From positions 35,461,386 to 35,525,385 of the forward strand of contig CM065698.1 of assembly GCA_017654935.2 (NCBI GenBank): a DNA stretch of 64,000 nucleotides, written 5' to 3'. Positions 52,652 through 63,099 of the stretch are shown one piece after another (the first letter of the stretch is position 1; each line of letters opens with the position of its first letter). Below the pieces are notes generated by a model that did not search any database, had not been told where the DNA came from, and worked only from the letters and a program-made list of their open reading frames with translations. The translations under genes were made by a program, and so were the position numbers. This stretch comes from Phymorhynchus buccinoides. Taxonomy: Eukaryota > Mollusca > Gastropoda > Neogastropoda > Raphitomidae.

Positions 52652-53024
52652 GCACTTTCATGTTTAGATGCCATCTCACAATGTGTGTGCAAAACCAACT
52701 GGTAACTGCTAGTCTTTTTGGTGCTTCCTTTGAAAGCTTGATACGTACCACTGTGAGATACATAATGTGCATTGTCGATTGCTGTAGTCGATACGATGTG
52801 TTGCAGATGCCCAGAGTATATAATTTTCTTGCAAAATAAATATGTACGTTTTTGAACAAGTCATGTGATCACGCTTTCTCTTGCTTTCTCCGTGTCTCTC
52901 TTTCATGTAAAGAAACATAATAGAGAGTGCTTTGTGTTCACCATTCATCAAACTTTTATGTCAGCTTTGTTCTTGTATTATAATGAAAACAGTTGAACCT
53001 TCTGAACTGAACTCAAACCAATTC
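52652..53024. other. Intergenic sequence, nothing recognised
   Basis: No supported feature. Confidence 0.4.
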
Positions 53025-53027
53025 AGC

Positions 53028-53425
53028 TGGGCGTGTAATCATGAGCATGTCTTAGACTGTCAACACAGTTAACCCTTTCGCAGCCAGACATTTTTCAGCT
53101 AAACTGTTCCATTAAACTTACCTGGGTAGAGAACAAAAATATGTTTGTAATATTGGGGATTCCTCTTTGACATATTTAAAGTAAGGCCTATCCCTACCTC
53201 CCCAAATTAAGAGAACAGGGTCTTTGGTTAACAGACCCTGATTTGAGGCCTTTTAGTGACATGGGTGTTAAATCATTGTGGTGCAAAAATGCGACGTTGG
53301 CGGTGAAAGGGGTAGTAGTATGTAAATTAGGCTAAGCAGCCAATCGTTTTGGGAGTTTAGTCTAATTTACATACTACTACTCTTGTTGACTGTCTAAGAC
53401 GAACTCACGATTACACGCCCTGAAC
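53028..53425. mobile_element. Foldback element with nested piggyBac-like MITE
   Basis: Outer arms GGGCGTGTAATCATGAGCAT and the inverse (ACTCACGATTACACGCCC) with GTCTTAGACTGTCAACA / TGTTGACTGTCTAAGAC. Inside, at 53069-53312, lies a PB1 element starting TTAACCCTTTCGCAGCC and ending GGCGGTGAAAGGGG. A second inner hairpin AGTAGTATGTAAATTAG / CTAATTTACATACTACT follows. Confidence 0.82.
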
Positions 53426-53737
53426 ACTAACCAAACAATGCTGATATTATTCCTTTGGATTACCTGCCTTCTGCAGATCTTTCTGGTGCAGACGGCATGA
53501 AACAGGAATAAACACAAACACAATCAACTTTGTACCGAAATGTTGTGTTCCTGTTTGATACGAGCTGGAACTCGAGATGCTCCAGAGTATATGCGGAGAC
53601 TGAAAGAAAACCAGTTGGGCTGGCTGTAATATGAACACAGCCTGAACTGTTCATGTGGTTGATTGTATACCGCCTTCATCAACCGTGTCAATGTTCACAT
53701 TAAAGATTGGCCGAGGAGCACATGCATGTGAAGGGCT

Positions 53738-53766
53738 TGGGGGGGGGGGGGGGGGGGGGGGGGGGG
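53738..53766 (+). repeat. Poly-G run of about 28
   Basis: Uninterrupted G tract. Confidence 0.95.
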
Positions 53767-54330
53767 TGTTATAACTGGGAAAACAAGCCTGGACATAGCT
53801 AACCTTATGCAACCATTGTCATTTTCTGACTCAGCAAACCTTGTGCAACTATTAACATAACCTATCATTTCATTGTCATTGGAGGAAGAGAGACGGGGTG
53901 CTTATATGTACTTGGCAAAATAATCACTTAGCTACAAATACACTTATCGAAAAGATAAACACTTTTGTTGCAGACGTAGCTCATTATCAGTCAGGTCTAT
54001 TATTTTCATCTTCACTAAACGACTGTGCTCATTGACTTGATATCAAGAGTATATTTTTTTTAAATAACAGAAATACGGTGTCAGCAAACTTAAGCGATTT
54101 CTAAGTCTGTAAAAAGAGATATTGTCTAAACATTGGAAATAGGGGACAGGTGGGGGTCGGGTGGGGGCAAGGGTAAATTTCAGTTACATTTTGTTGGTCT
54201 CGTTTCCATATAAGTTTCTCAAGTTTTTGAAAATGGGGTTGAAAGAATGACTTTGAAAAGTCATCGATAAAAAGAAATGGGAACAGAAAGGAAGGCCTCT
54301 CCCCTCCCACGTTGGGGATTCCAGGGGTGG
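53767..54330. other. Intergenic sequence, nothing recognised
   Basis: No supported exon or element. Confidence 0.4.
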
Positions 54331-54625
54331 TGGTGGTGGTCTTTCGTACAAATAGTCCCCCCCACCTTCTGGAAGTTCTGTGCTTGTGACTTCCATTAAT
54401 CTGTCACTCTCTTTGACTCTGCCTTTCCGTTTGCTTACTGTCATCATCTACTATCCTTCTGCCTTACTGGTCCATTCTCCTGCAGTTTTTTCCAGGAATT
54501 CATACAGAGATTTTCTCCAGCCAAAGACGGAGATGCTGGGCCTATTTCTTAGTTAGGCGCATAACGGCAGCATGACGCATCTGCTCTCATATGACAGGAG
54601 ACTGTCTGAGGGATCCACGAAGAAG
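54331..54625 (-). repeat. Dispersed repeat family R, inverted copy
   Basis: CCCCCCACCTTCTGGAAGTT, then TCTGTCACTCTCTTTGACTC, CTGGGCCTATTTCTTAGTTA and GCAGCATGACGCATCTGCTC, ending in CACGAAGAAGAAAGG. Same order as at 20985-21300. Confidence 0.75.
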
Positions 54626-54849
54626 AAAGGTATGTAAAAACAAGCGCGGATTCGCAATCGTTTGTGGCGTGCGACAATTGAAAACAAAACATCATTTTAA
54701 AGAGCAGCCTCACTTTGAAGTGTGACAATTTTGCAGCCTCACTTTGAAGTGCGACAATTTTGGACCTACAGACAGACCGACCGACCGACAAAGTGAGTTA
54801 TAGGTTTGTGGCTTGTGCCACAAACAAAAATAATCAATGGCACCACACT

Positions 54850-55054
54850 GATTTAACACCTATGTCACAAAAAGGCAGGAAATTAGGATCTGTTATCCAA
54901 TGACCATATGTTATTAATTTGGGGAGATAAGGAAAGGCCTTATTTGATACATGTCACAGGGGGATTCACACTATTGCAGATGCCAACTTTTCTGCACCCA
55001 CGCAAGTTTGACAGAAATTTTGGGCTGAAAAATGGCTGGCGCTGAAAGGGTTAA
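54850..55054. mobile_element. PB-type MITE, relative of the 46890 element
   Basis: GATTTAACACCTATGTCACA at the left (decayed) to GGCGCTGAAAGGGTTAA at the right, with CTGTTATCCAATGACCATAT inside. It shows the uninterrupted form of the 46890-47490 element. Confidence 0.7.
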
Positions 55055-57032
55055 CTGTATCTGACCAATCAGCGACTAAGCCACCTCGTGCCACAAAGTG
55101 TTACAAACATCGGCCTATGTGTAAATATCAGCCGCAGCATTTTATTGGTAAAAGTTTCCTCAAAGTTCAAAATTTCAATTATTTTGCTTGTTGGTTGGTT
55201 GCGTACCTGGTGATCAAAATATCTGAATACAGTAGAGTATAATGTTGAAATGATGTTTTATTGTGGCAACAACAGCATACACACACATACACACAGTGCC
55301 ACACACAAAACCATGCAACATCACCAGCACTTTTAACATCTATCTCAGATATTACAACTTTCTTATAACAAGTTTATAAATTATTCAATAAAATTGATGA
55401 TGTGGATATGAATAGTTTATTTATTTTGAGTTCTTTTGATCGAACGAGAAATAGCGAAGCCAAGCTTTATAGCACTGTTTCATAATTCGGTCTTTGGGGG
55501 TTATCTTTCCCTACTGCCTCGTCTTGAAATCGGTTTGGGGTAGTTTCAGTTCAAAATTGGAATTAAAATATGGAAATTACCTACCTTAAACAACAACTAT
55601 ATTTTGTTCTTGTCTTCAAGTCTTAGGGTATTAATGTGGTCGTATCAAGTAAACAAATAAGAACATAACTGTTTATATATAGTCAACGAATGTAAACACT
55701 TTAAGAAAGAAACATGAAACAGGACTTAATATTATTAAATCTACAAACTGATAACTGAGCAATTAAACACCCCTCCATTACAATTACGGAGCAGCCATGC
55801 CGTGTTTACAGCATTTCCTAACCGGAACTAAGTGTCCTAACGGGCACACAACTCATCTATTACTTCCGTTTTCATTTCGAAACAGTGCTATACCACACTG
55901 TAATACAAATATTCAAAAATGTTGCTTTTTTAACCTTGTTTTTCCTTGGAATGACTTGCCTGCTAGCATTAAATTGGCACCTAATCTAAACTTGTTCAAA
56001 AAACCTACTGGATGATGATCAAAAATTAATTTCAATTTTTTAAAACTTTGATGAGCAAGTCCATCTTTTTCATTAAATATATTCCAAATTATGTTAGGAA
56101 AATTCTTGGCAGACCACCAATTTAAACAAAAAACCCACAAGAAACCAAGCTGGGGTGTAAAAGGGCCTCAAGGCCCATATCAGCCCTAACTGCTACTACC
56201 ACTACTACTACTACTACAGTCCAACCTCTATTTTAAGATTTCCAAAAGGTCAGAAAAATGGGTCTTAAATTGGAGGGGTCAGTTTTACACATAAAATATA
56301 GTAAAGCTACATTAATCCGTTAAAAAATAAATCAGTCTTACATAAGAGGTCTCTTAGAATAGCGGTTTGACTGTACTACTACTACATCTATCTCAGATGT
56401 TACAACTTTCTTAAGACAATCAAATTAATGAGAATGACTAAAAAACAAAATCAAACTGTGTCTACCTTTGGGCGAGGGGGAAGGGCAGTGAACAAAATGT
56501 ACCACAACTGTAACTTTATAATATCCTCACAAAGATTGCAGGGGATACCAACACTTAAACTGGGTAATCTTTCAGTTATTAACAATAACAAACAAACGGA
56601 AAACATGAGGCAGCAACAATAAAATTGGATAACTTTCAACTAAAAGAGCATGGGACAGCAACAATTAAATTGAATATCTTTCAGTTCAGCACAAAACAAC
56701 AACAGCAACAGTCAAATGGACTAACTTTCAGTTAGGAACAACAACCGAACATGTAGGATAACACCAGTTAAGTATCTTTTTTTTTAAATAATTAAGAACA
56801 AGAAAACAAGGGACAGTAACAATAAAACTAAGAAACGTTTCAATTAAGAGCAAGAAGAGCATGTAGAAGAACAAATAGGAACAGTTCAGAAGATTTAACA
56901 ATAAACAAGAACTAAATGTTCAGTAATCCAACGACCAGGAAAAAAAATATAGCAACAATCAAATACACCTTTTTGGTTCATAAACAGAACCAGCAATAAA
57001 GAGAAAAAAATCCCAAGAAATAAAACAACTCC
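55055..57032 (-). other. Probable 3' UTR and downstream region of gene 2
   Basis: On the minus strand AATAAA hexamers occur at about 55257-55262 and 55416-55430, downstream of the stop at 57033; which is used cannot be told. A TAC/ACT triplet run (56195-56215) and many CAACAACAAT-like words occupy 56560-56960. No other exon recognised. Confidence 0.35.
56215..56380. mobile_element. TA-flanked MITE, family C
   Basis: CAGTCCAACCTCTATTTTAA to AATAGCGGTTTGACTG, flanked by TA. GGGTCTTAAATTGGAGGGGT is shared with 31178-31725. Confidence 0.8.
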
Positions 57033-57403
57033 TCAAAACAAGCTGAACACAGACCCTGCATTCTCCTCCTTACCCCCTCCGTCTCCTCCCCCACCGAAGG
57101 AGAAGGAAAAGCCGGATGCATTACCGTCGTCGGCAGAAGAAGAGCCGGCCCCAAAGTTGAAGGAAAACGGCTCCGCCTCCTTGTCACCACCATCCCCCGC
57201 TCCCCCGAACATGGAGAGGAGGCTGAGTCCCCCTGCGGGGCTGGCCTCGCTGGTGTCCATGGCCTCGAAGCTGAAGAAAGACCCTCCGCGCTCGCTGTGG
57301 GAGGTGCCCTGCTGTAGGCCCGCGGCCGAGGAGGAGGAGTTGTTGGAGGAGCCGGGCGAGGCCACGTCCTTGAAGAGGGGGGCCATTGGCTGGGCCTTGG
57401 ACA
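57033..57403 (-). CDS. Gene 2, last exon (Phe/Gly-rich C terminus)
   Basis: The protein is not recognised. The exon starts after a strong acceptor (CCTTCTTCCCAG on the minus strand) and ends with TGA at 57035-57033. It encodes VSKAQPMAPLFKDVASPGSS, a Ser/Asn run, then short aromatic motifs in low-complexity sequence: GGSFFSFEAMD, LSLLSMFGG, EPFSFNFGAG, GFSFSFGGGG and SVFSLF at the very end. FSFxFG motifs recall FG-type or other multivalent disordered proteins, but the family is unknown. GC-rich unlike its surroundings. The upstream part of the open frame (MCTALGV...) is intron. Confidence 0.8.
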
Positions 57404-57454
57404 CTGGGAAGAAGGACAGTGCGTGCCTATTTACTCCTAAAGCTGTGCACAAGT

Positions 57455-58172
57455 GTGACCCAACACCACGAGAGGGATATTAAATCGCTGGGCTAATTTC
57501 TCACAACAGGCTTGCAAAGTCAAAAATGTCATTTTTTTAATCAATTTTGAGTTATGCACATATGTGACCCAGCACCACGAAAGGGACATAAAGTCGCTGG
57601 GCTAATTTCTCACAACACAGGCTTGCAATGTTGGGTTTTTTAATCATTTTTTAGTTATGGGTATTTTCATGCTCTCTAACCTATCATCTTTCATATTTAA
57701 GGACAATCTTTTGCTATGGTCTCTAAATACTCCAAAAAGTGCTTTAAAATGAGTAGGTTGATGCATTTTCTTCAGCTAGGCTAAACTTTAGACATTTCTC
57801 AAAATGGCTGACAGTCACCCTACCAACTTTAAATGTTCATAACTCTTAAACGGAAAAAAGTTACAAGAATGGTTCTTATAGTATTTGAAAGAGAATTGTC
57901 TGAAGTTTCCAAATGTACCAATCTATTCTATCATCCTTACCATTCCACTACAAAGTGCATATTTGTACAAGATTAGCTTGGAAGACAGAAATAAAACCAA
58001 GAGTGTCTTACTACCACAACTCCCAATCCACGTAACTTCCGGTTAAGCAGACTACTCACTTTCTTTCAAGCTAGCATGGAAGGCAGGCTTGTTTTTCTGT
58101 TGCTTCTGTTCCTCATTTTCTCAGAATGGTCGTTTTGACACTTAATGTCCCTTTCGTGGTGCTGGGTCACAC
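57455..58172. mobile_element. MITE family F, partial copy plus interrupted copy
   Basis: A 5' fragment GTGTGACCCAACACCACGAG (57455) is followed by a full element from TGTGACCCAGCACCACGAAA (57563) to TTTCGTGGTGCTGGGTCACA (58172). The latter holds about 200 bp of extra sequence near 57905-58115, where other copies go directly from TGTCTGAAGTTTCCAA to TTTTCTCAGAATGGTC. Confidence 0.82.
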
Positions 58173-58179
58173 ATTAGAC

Positions 58180-58327
58180 GCGAAAACCTCATGTACCTCA
58201 TGCGCAAATAAGTAAAAGAAAGAAAAACAAGCGCATGTGTTTTCACATGCGCTTATCCTATCCATTTTTGAAAACTTATTTGCGAATAAGCGCATGACGT
58301 TTCCGGGTCTAATATATGCACGGCCTT
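58180..58327. mobile_element. MITE family E copy
   Basis: ACATTAGACGCGAAAACCTC to TGCACGGCCTTA, with an internal GCGCATGTGTTTTCACATGC palindrome. Confidence 0.6.
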
Positions 58328-58329
58328 AC

Positions 58330-59215
58330 ACAAGCTATTTGTAGTCGGCATAGCTGCAATGGGTACCGGTTGCGTTCAGTTTCACTGGTCTCTCTGCTGC
58401 ATTTAGCCAAGACATTCCAATTTCGGAGGACCTCATAGAACATTATTTGGAAGTTTTCTTGAAAAAGGCAGAAGAAAGGGCCAATAAGGCAGAAAAATAG
58501 ATGATCGTAAGAAAAGGAAAAGGCAGAGTCAAAGAGTGATAGATTTGAGGAATTTGCTAGCACAGAACTTTCTAAAGGTGGAGGAACTACTTTTTAGTAA
58601 ATTTCAATGATATGTTTACAACAACAAAAAGATAAAATGGAGAAAAAAAAGCAATGAAATATTTCAATTTAAGAAGAAAAAAAAAGAATTTCAGTGACAA
58701 AAAAGAAATACAAAGAATGAAAAATTACCGAACACCTAATGTTTGTCATTCATGCAAACTAGAGCAGTTGATTTTAAAAAAATAAAAGAACATAAGACCT
58801 ATTTCACTGATTGGCTATGTAATCTTTGAAATGATGCTTTTCAAGCTGAGAATGGATATTCACTGCGGTTATACATAATCATCATGTTGCCACATTCTTC
58901 TTCTGCGTTCCCAGGCCGTATGGCCATAATGGATAAGGTACGTGTCCGATTTTCAGTTTTCACTGGTCTCCCCGCTGTGCATAGCCGACACATTCATATT
59001 TCGGAGGAGCTCAAAGGAGAAAAATTATTTGGAAGATTGTTTTTCAAAAAAAGGCAGGAGAATAAGTCAGAAAGATAGTAGATAACAGAAAGCAAAGGAA
59101 AAGGGCAGAGTCAAAGAGAGTGGCAGATTAGAGGAAGTTACAAGCACAGAACTTCTAGAAGGTGGGGGAACTATTTTTATGAGACCCCCCGGTATCCCCA
59201 CAGGGATGTTGCCAC
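58330..59215 (+). repeat. Dispersed repeat family R, two copies
   Basis: First copy about 58340-58600 (CCAATTTCGGAGGACC to CAGAACTTTCTAAAGGTGGA). Second copy 58890-59215 (TTCTTCTTCTGCGTTCCCAG to CAGAACTTCTAGAAGGTGGG and GGTATCCCCACAGGG). Confidence 0.7.
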
Positions 59216-59325
59216 ATTAACAGTGATAGACTTCATCTACAGTCCAAAATTTACTGGAGAATCCGGAAAAATACCTTCATTTTTAAGCTAAGAAATGCGT
59301 AGGGACTCTGTAACACATAGTATAC

Positions 59326-59407
59326 CTGCAGGAGTAGAGGGGAAAGCCATGTTGAAGACGGAACTGGCTGCTGCGTTGCTGTGAGACGACTGGTCCTCAG
59401 GTTTGTC
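59326..59407 (-). CDS. Gene 2, fourth recognised exon
   Basis: Encodes DKPEDQSSHSNAAASSVFNM then AFPSTPA. Acceptor GGTGCACAG, donor CAG/GTATAC on the minus strand. It starts at a codon boundary, matching the preceding exon, and ends one base into the Val codon that opens the last exon. It contributes another Phe-containing motif (SVFNMAF) in Ser/Ala-rich sequence. Confidence 0.78.
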
Positions 59408-60204
59408 CTGTGCACCAGGAAATAAATATTTATTTTGATCATAGAACGATAAATTCTCCCTATAGCAGCAGTTTGTAAAAGTTTTAAGGAAATACTAATG
59501 CAAAGGAACTCGAAATATGGAAGCTGGGGGCCATTTCACAAGGGCTAAGAAACACCCTTCGTTTGCTGATAGTTCGCATGGCGTTTTGTTCTTCCCAAAC
59601 ACCAAGCAAGCGGCGAACTATCCGGAACTAGTAGGGGGTTAATAATGTTGGTCCATTAAAGTTTGTTTAAAATTTAAAAAATTGGGACCAATCAGACAAG
59701 AGCTTGCAACATTCTTCTGCAAACGTTTTCCAAAGTGTTTCTTAGGCCCTGTTTGGCGTAAGCGTTATTCGCGCGGCGACCGTTATCTAGAGAAACTCGA
59801 CCCTGGACACCATATCGATATAGGGTGTTCAAAGAAGAAACCCCCCATGATCAAACATTTCGGCCTTGTTATTTTAACTTTGTAGGGACTGTTTGAATCC
59901 AACTCGTATCTGAAAGCAAATATTTATCTTCACAGATTGCACACAAATCTCACCTTAGTTGAAGTGAAGTTCTACTGGTAGAAACTGAGATAATGGATTT
60001 AGGCCACTTTGTTTTATTGACACTTTTTTTTGATCCATGCGATTCTTTCAAAGGCCACTCACTGCTGTATGTCTCAGGCATTCATTTGAGATAATTATCT
60101 GATGGTGTGCTGTTCACACACACACACACACACAATCACATTTCACTGCCAGTTCTTCATACCAAAAAAATGCAACATTTTCACAATGTGACATAAGCAC
60201 TCAC
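59408..60204 (-). other. Gene 2 intron
   Basis: Nothing recognised beyond a short CA repeat near 60116-60135. Confidence 0.5.
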
Positions 60205-60464
60205 ATCGGTTTGAAACAGGTGCCGCTGTTGGAAGTTGAAGCTGTCCCCGGAATCCTCTGCGATCTCCATCAGCTTCTGTTTGTGCAGGTCCAGGTTGAA
60301 GGGACTGAAGGGTTCCGCTATACCCTGGGACAGATGACCCTGGGACAGACGGCCCTCAGACAGGTGACCCTCGGACAGATGACCCTCAGACAGACCCTCG
60401 GACAGACGGCCTTGAGACAAGGGATCTACCGACTGCTGAGAATTGCTCAATGACTGGGATGCAT
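60205..60464 (-). CDS. Gene 2, third recognised exon (pentapeptide repeats)
   Basis: Encodes ASQSLSNSQQSVDPLSQ, then about eight tandem five-residue units of the type (R/H)LS(E/Q)G, then AEPFSPFNLDLHKQKLMEIA and EDSGDSFNFQQRHLFQTD. The PFNLDLHKQKLMEI part is the least low-complexity stretch of the protein and the best query for a homology search. Acceptor TTTTTCAATGCAG, donor GAT/GTGAGT (minus strand). The pentapeptide run is a coding 15-bp minisatellite. Confidence 0.82.
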
Positions 60465-60599
60465 CTGCATTGAAAAACAGCAAAAAAAGATCAACCCAAA
60501 TTACAAGGAAACACTCGCATAAACGCACACAGGCACATACAGTATACGCATTGACAAATGTGTGTTCTGGCAATTTGACTACAAAACAAAACAAACTTC

Positions 60600-61014
60600 A
60601 CTGCAAAGATTAGTATTTTATACTAAGGTGATACATACTTTTTCCTGACTGAGACTCCTGCACCTTATAATATGACTAATAATAAATAATCCATTGTAAA
60701 AACTCAAAATGTGTACAATTTAGGGAACATGTCTTATGAATATAGTACTCTATAATGAACAAGTAAAAAAATCGTTGAAAAGTTGACATTATGAAATATA
60801 TATAATTGTTCTTTTTTTTTGGGGGGGGGTGTTTATGGTTGTAATTTTTGTTTTGATTTTTTGAGGGGGGTGCTATTACAAACATTACAATTACAAATGC
60901 ACCCACAAATTAATTCCTAAACATTGAACTAGATAAAGTGCTCCTACCCCACCCCACCCACCCCGACACATTCACACACTCATTTATACATACACAGACA
61001 CACACACACACTAC
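60600..61014. other. Gene 2 intron with decayed MITE and G run
   Basis: A decayed family B fragment (CCTGACTGAGACTCCTGCAC, CTTATAATATGAC) at about 60625-60690, a G run near 60820-60829 and a CA repeat at 60990-61010. Confidence 0.5.
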
Positions 61015-61116
61015 CTCTGCTGTCGGTATCAGACTCCATGTCTTCATCTTCAGATGCCAGTTTTGCAGAGTCTTTGGGCGCTTCTTTAGCTTTAATACTC
61101 AGAGGGTCAACTTTCT
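61015..61116 (-). CDS. Gene 2, second recognised exon (acidic)
   Basis: Encodes KVDPLSIKAKEAPKDSAKLA followed by SEDEDMESDTDSR. Acceptor CTTGTTTTGCAG, donor AGAG/GTAGTG. Phase is consistent with both neighbours (two leading bases, one trailing base). The acidic SEDEDMESD stretch is a plausible casein kinase 2-type target, which is inference. Confidence 0.8.
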
Positions 61117-61299
61117 CTGCAAAACAAGTCACACAGAGGCCATGCATTTTTGGGGTGTGCACATTTTGTTTGTTTGCCTTTAGCTTTTAGGCTTGTGTGT
61201 TGTTGGGGTTTTGTTTTGTTTTCTGAGGGGGTGGGGTGGAGAGGGGGGTTGGTATGCCGCTTGGTCTTTTGTGAAAGACTATGACCCTCAAACTGGTAT

Positions 61300-61705
61300 T
61301 TGGTATATTCTGGAAATTCAGGCTGCTCTCCCCCGGAAAACGCGTCCTTGCAAGTGCAGTGCCTACCCAATTTGGGTTTTTTTAATAATATTTGGGGGGG
61401 CACAGGGTGAGGAAGGGGTGTGGGCACACTTGGAAAACCTAGCTATCAATTTGGCCATACCAGGCAGCGGGATTTCTCCCTGCTCTTACCGACTTTCAAC
61501 TGCCGTGGGATTTTTACGTGCGTAAAGCGCACGGGTCAGACTAGCTTTAAGTCCCTATCCAAAGGACTCGACGTTCAGTTCGATTTTCCTGTCAAACTAG
61601 AAAGAAAGGGCGAGGCCGGGATTCAAACCCGGGTCACCCATGTTGCAGTCACGCAATCCAGTTGACAGGCGAACGTCTTAACCACTCTGCCACCTTTCTC
61701 CCTAA
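61300..61705 (-). mobile_element. tRNA-derived SINE-like element (Leu/Ser-like head)
   Basis: On the minus strand it starts AAAGGTGGCAGAGTGGTTAA (box A-like), with CCGGGTTTGAATCCCGG (box B-like) about 60 bp later. The body has GGACTTAAAGCTAGTCTGAC and GCGTTTTCCGGGGGAGAGCA. Length about 400 bp. It is not an intact tRNA because of extra sequence between the boxes. Confidence 0.7.
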
Positions 61706-61859
61706 GGTATGAGGTATCGCTTGGCTCTGTGCTGCAGCCTTCAGGGGTGGTTGGCCTTTAGGCACCACCCATGCCTTAACCACAACTGTCCTAAAGTCCT
61801 CAAAGACATGAAAATCGAGATATACCTTGGGCAAGGCAACTCCAACATAAACACATTTC

Positions 61860-62155
61860 TGCTCAGACAGTTTCCCGTTGTATGAGAACAGATGTGCCAT
61901 GCCGCCGTTAAGCGCCTAACTAAGAAATTGTTCATCCCAGCGTGTCCGCCTTTGGCTGGAGAAAATCTTTGTAAGAGTTTCCAGAACAAAGGCAGGAGAA
62001 TGACACAGTAAGGCAGAAAGATAGTAGATGACAGGGGGGAAAGGCAGAGTCAAACAGAGTGACATATTAGAGGAAGCTACAAGCACAGAACTTCCAGAAG
62101 GTGGGGGAAACTATGTGTACACCCCGGTATCCCAACGGTGGGGGATAAACACATT
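61860..62155 (-). repeat. Dispersed repeat family R copy
   Basis: CTCAGACAGTTTCCCGTTGT, TGCCATGCCGCCGTTAAGCG, GGCAGAAAGATAGTAGATGA and CAGAACTTCCAGAAGGTGGG, ending at a CCGGTATCCCAACGG hairpin. Confidence 0.7.
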
Positions 62156-62198
62156 TTAGCCCAGGTTCTGGATTCATTACCAGTATCCTACCCTGCTA

Positions 62199-62364
62199 CA
62201 GTGGAACCTCCCTTATAAGACCTTCATAACTCATCCAAAATGAGGAAGGGGTCTTATAAGGGAGGTAATTTTAATACTTACAAAGAAGGGCAATGTCTCA
62301 GAGAAGTAGGTCTTATATGGGAGGGAGTCTTATAATGGGAGGTCTTGTAAGGGAGGTTCCACTG
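62199..62364. mobile_element. TA-flanked palindromic MITE, family A
   Basis: CAGTGGAACCTCCCTTATAA and the inverse, flanked by TA. It lies about 50 bp downstream (minus strand) of the first recognised exon of gene 2. Confidence 0.86.
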
Positions 62365-62413
62365 TATATGGTCATATATGCACATGACTGAGGACAGCAC
62401 ACACAGGCTCTAC

Positions 62414-62569
62414 CATCACCTGGTGGCAGCAGAGGAGGGGCGTCACCTGCCCCTGAAGTAGCGGTCAGTTGAGGGGGAGCCAACAAGGTTGTGGTCAGCG
62501 CACCACTGGACTCACTGGAGGGCCTGACACCACCACCCTGCTGGTTAGAGGCTCTTAGCATGGGACTTC
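62414..62569 (-). CDS. Gene 2, first recognised exon
   Basis: Encodes SPMLRASNQQGGGVRPSSES then SGALTTTLLAPPQLTATSGA and GDAPPLLPPGD. Acceptor TGTCTGCGATTCAG, donor GATG/GTAGAG on the minus strand. Two leading bases show that more coding exons lie upstream (at higher coordinates, possibly outside the window). The sequence is disordered, Ser/Pro/Gly-rich, with no domain recognised. Diverged copies of its 5' edge lie at 63130-63720. Confidence 0.75.
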
Positions 62570-62631
62570 CTGAATCGCAGACAACCAGCACACCCCAAGG
62601 TCTAAGGTCAGGGAGAGAGTGTCAGATAGTG

Positions 62632-62885
62632 CATGGGTACAACTACACAAAATGAAAGGCCAGGGTCCAGGGGTAATGTCCCCCTGCAGCTGAAGCAAAA
62701 ATTGATTTATGAAGGTATTTTAGTTTGCTTTTTCCACAATTTATACAAATGCTTATTTCAAAGTGTTTGAAAAATACAGTAGACACACAAAGATCTTGTT
62801 TGACAAATTAAAAAAAGGGAAGTTCCTGTTCTGGTAAAATTCAAAAACAGGAAATCCTTGTATACCAGGAAGAGTTGCACCCATG
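62632..62885. mobile_element. MITE with CATGGGTRCAACT termini
   Basis: CATGGGTACAACTACACAAA to AGAGTTGCACCCATG, flanked by ATAGTG on both sides (6-bp target duplication). Same element as 47115-47381. Confidence 0.88.
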
Positions 62886-62899
62886 ATAGTGCGAGTGTA

Positions 62900-63080
62900 A
62901 GGCCTCGGACACATTAGACGCGGACGTTACGCACATAAACCTATAAATAAGTAAAAGAAAGGGGAAAAAATACGGATTAGGAGAAATACGGACACGCACG
63001 CTTTTTTTTTTCCTTCTTTCTTTTACTTATTTACGGATTGGGCATGGGATTTCTGTGTCTACTGTGTAGACGGCCTTACA
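62900..63080. mobile_element. MITE family E copy
   Basis: CTCGGACACATTAGACGCGG to TGTGTAGACGGCCTTA, with TACGGATTAGGAGAAATACG inside. Confidence 0.6.
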
Positions 63081-63099
63081 GTACTGTACGAAAGGTGAA

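Larger units (their letters stand above)
57404..59325 (-). other. Gene 2 intron with MITEs
   Basis: Contains family F copies (57455-58172), a family E copy (58180-58327) and family R copies (58330-58600, 58890-59215). No exon seen. Confidence 0.6.

Noticed and set aside
57157..57483. Plus-strand 108-codon frame over the last exon of gene 2
   Set aside because: Antisense shadow of a GC-rich coding exon; the minus-strand reading has matching splice phases across five exons.
61610..61705. tRNA-Leu or tRNA-Ser gene on the minus strand
   Set aside because: The arms do not pair through the full length and SINE body sequence follows, so a tRNA-derived SINE is the better reading.
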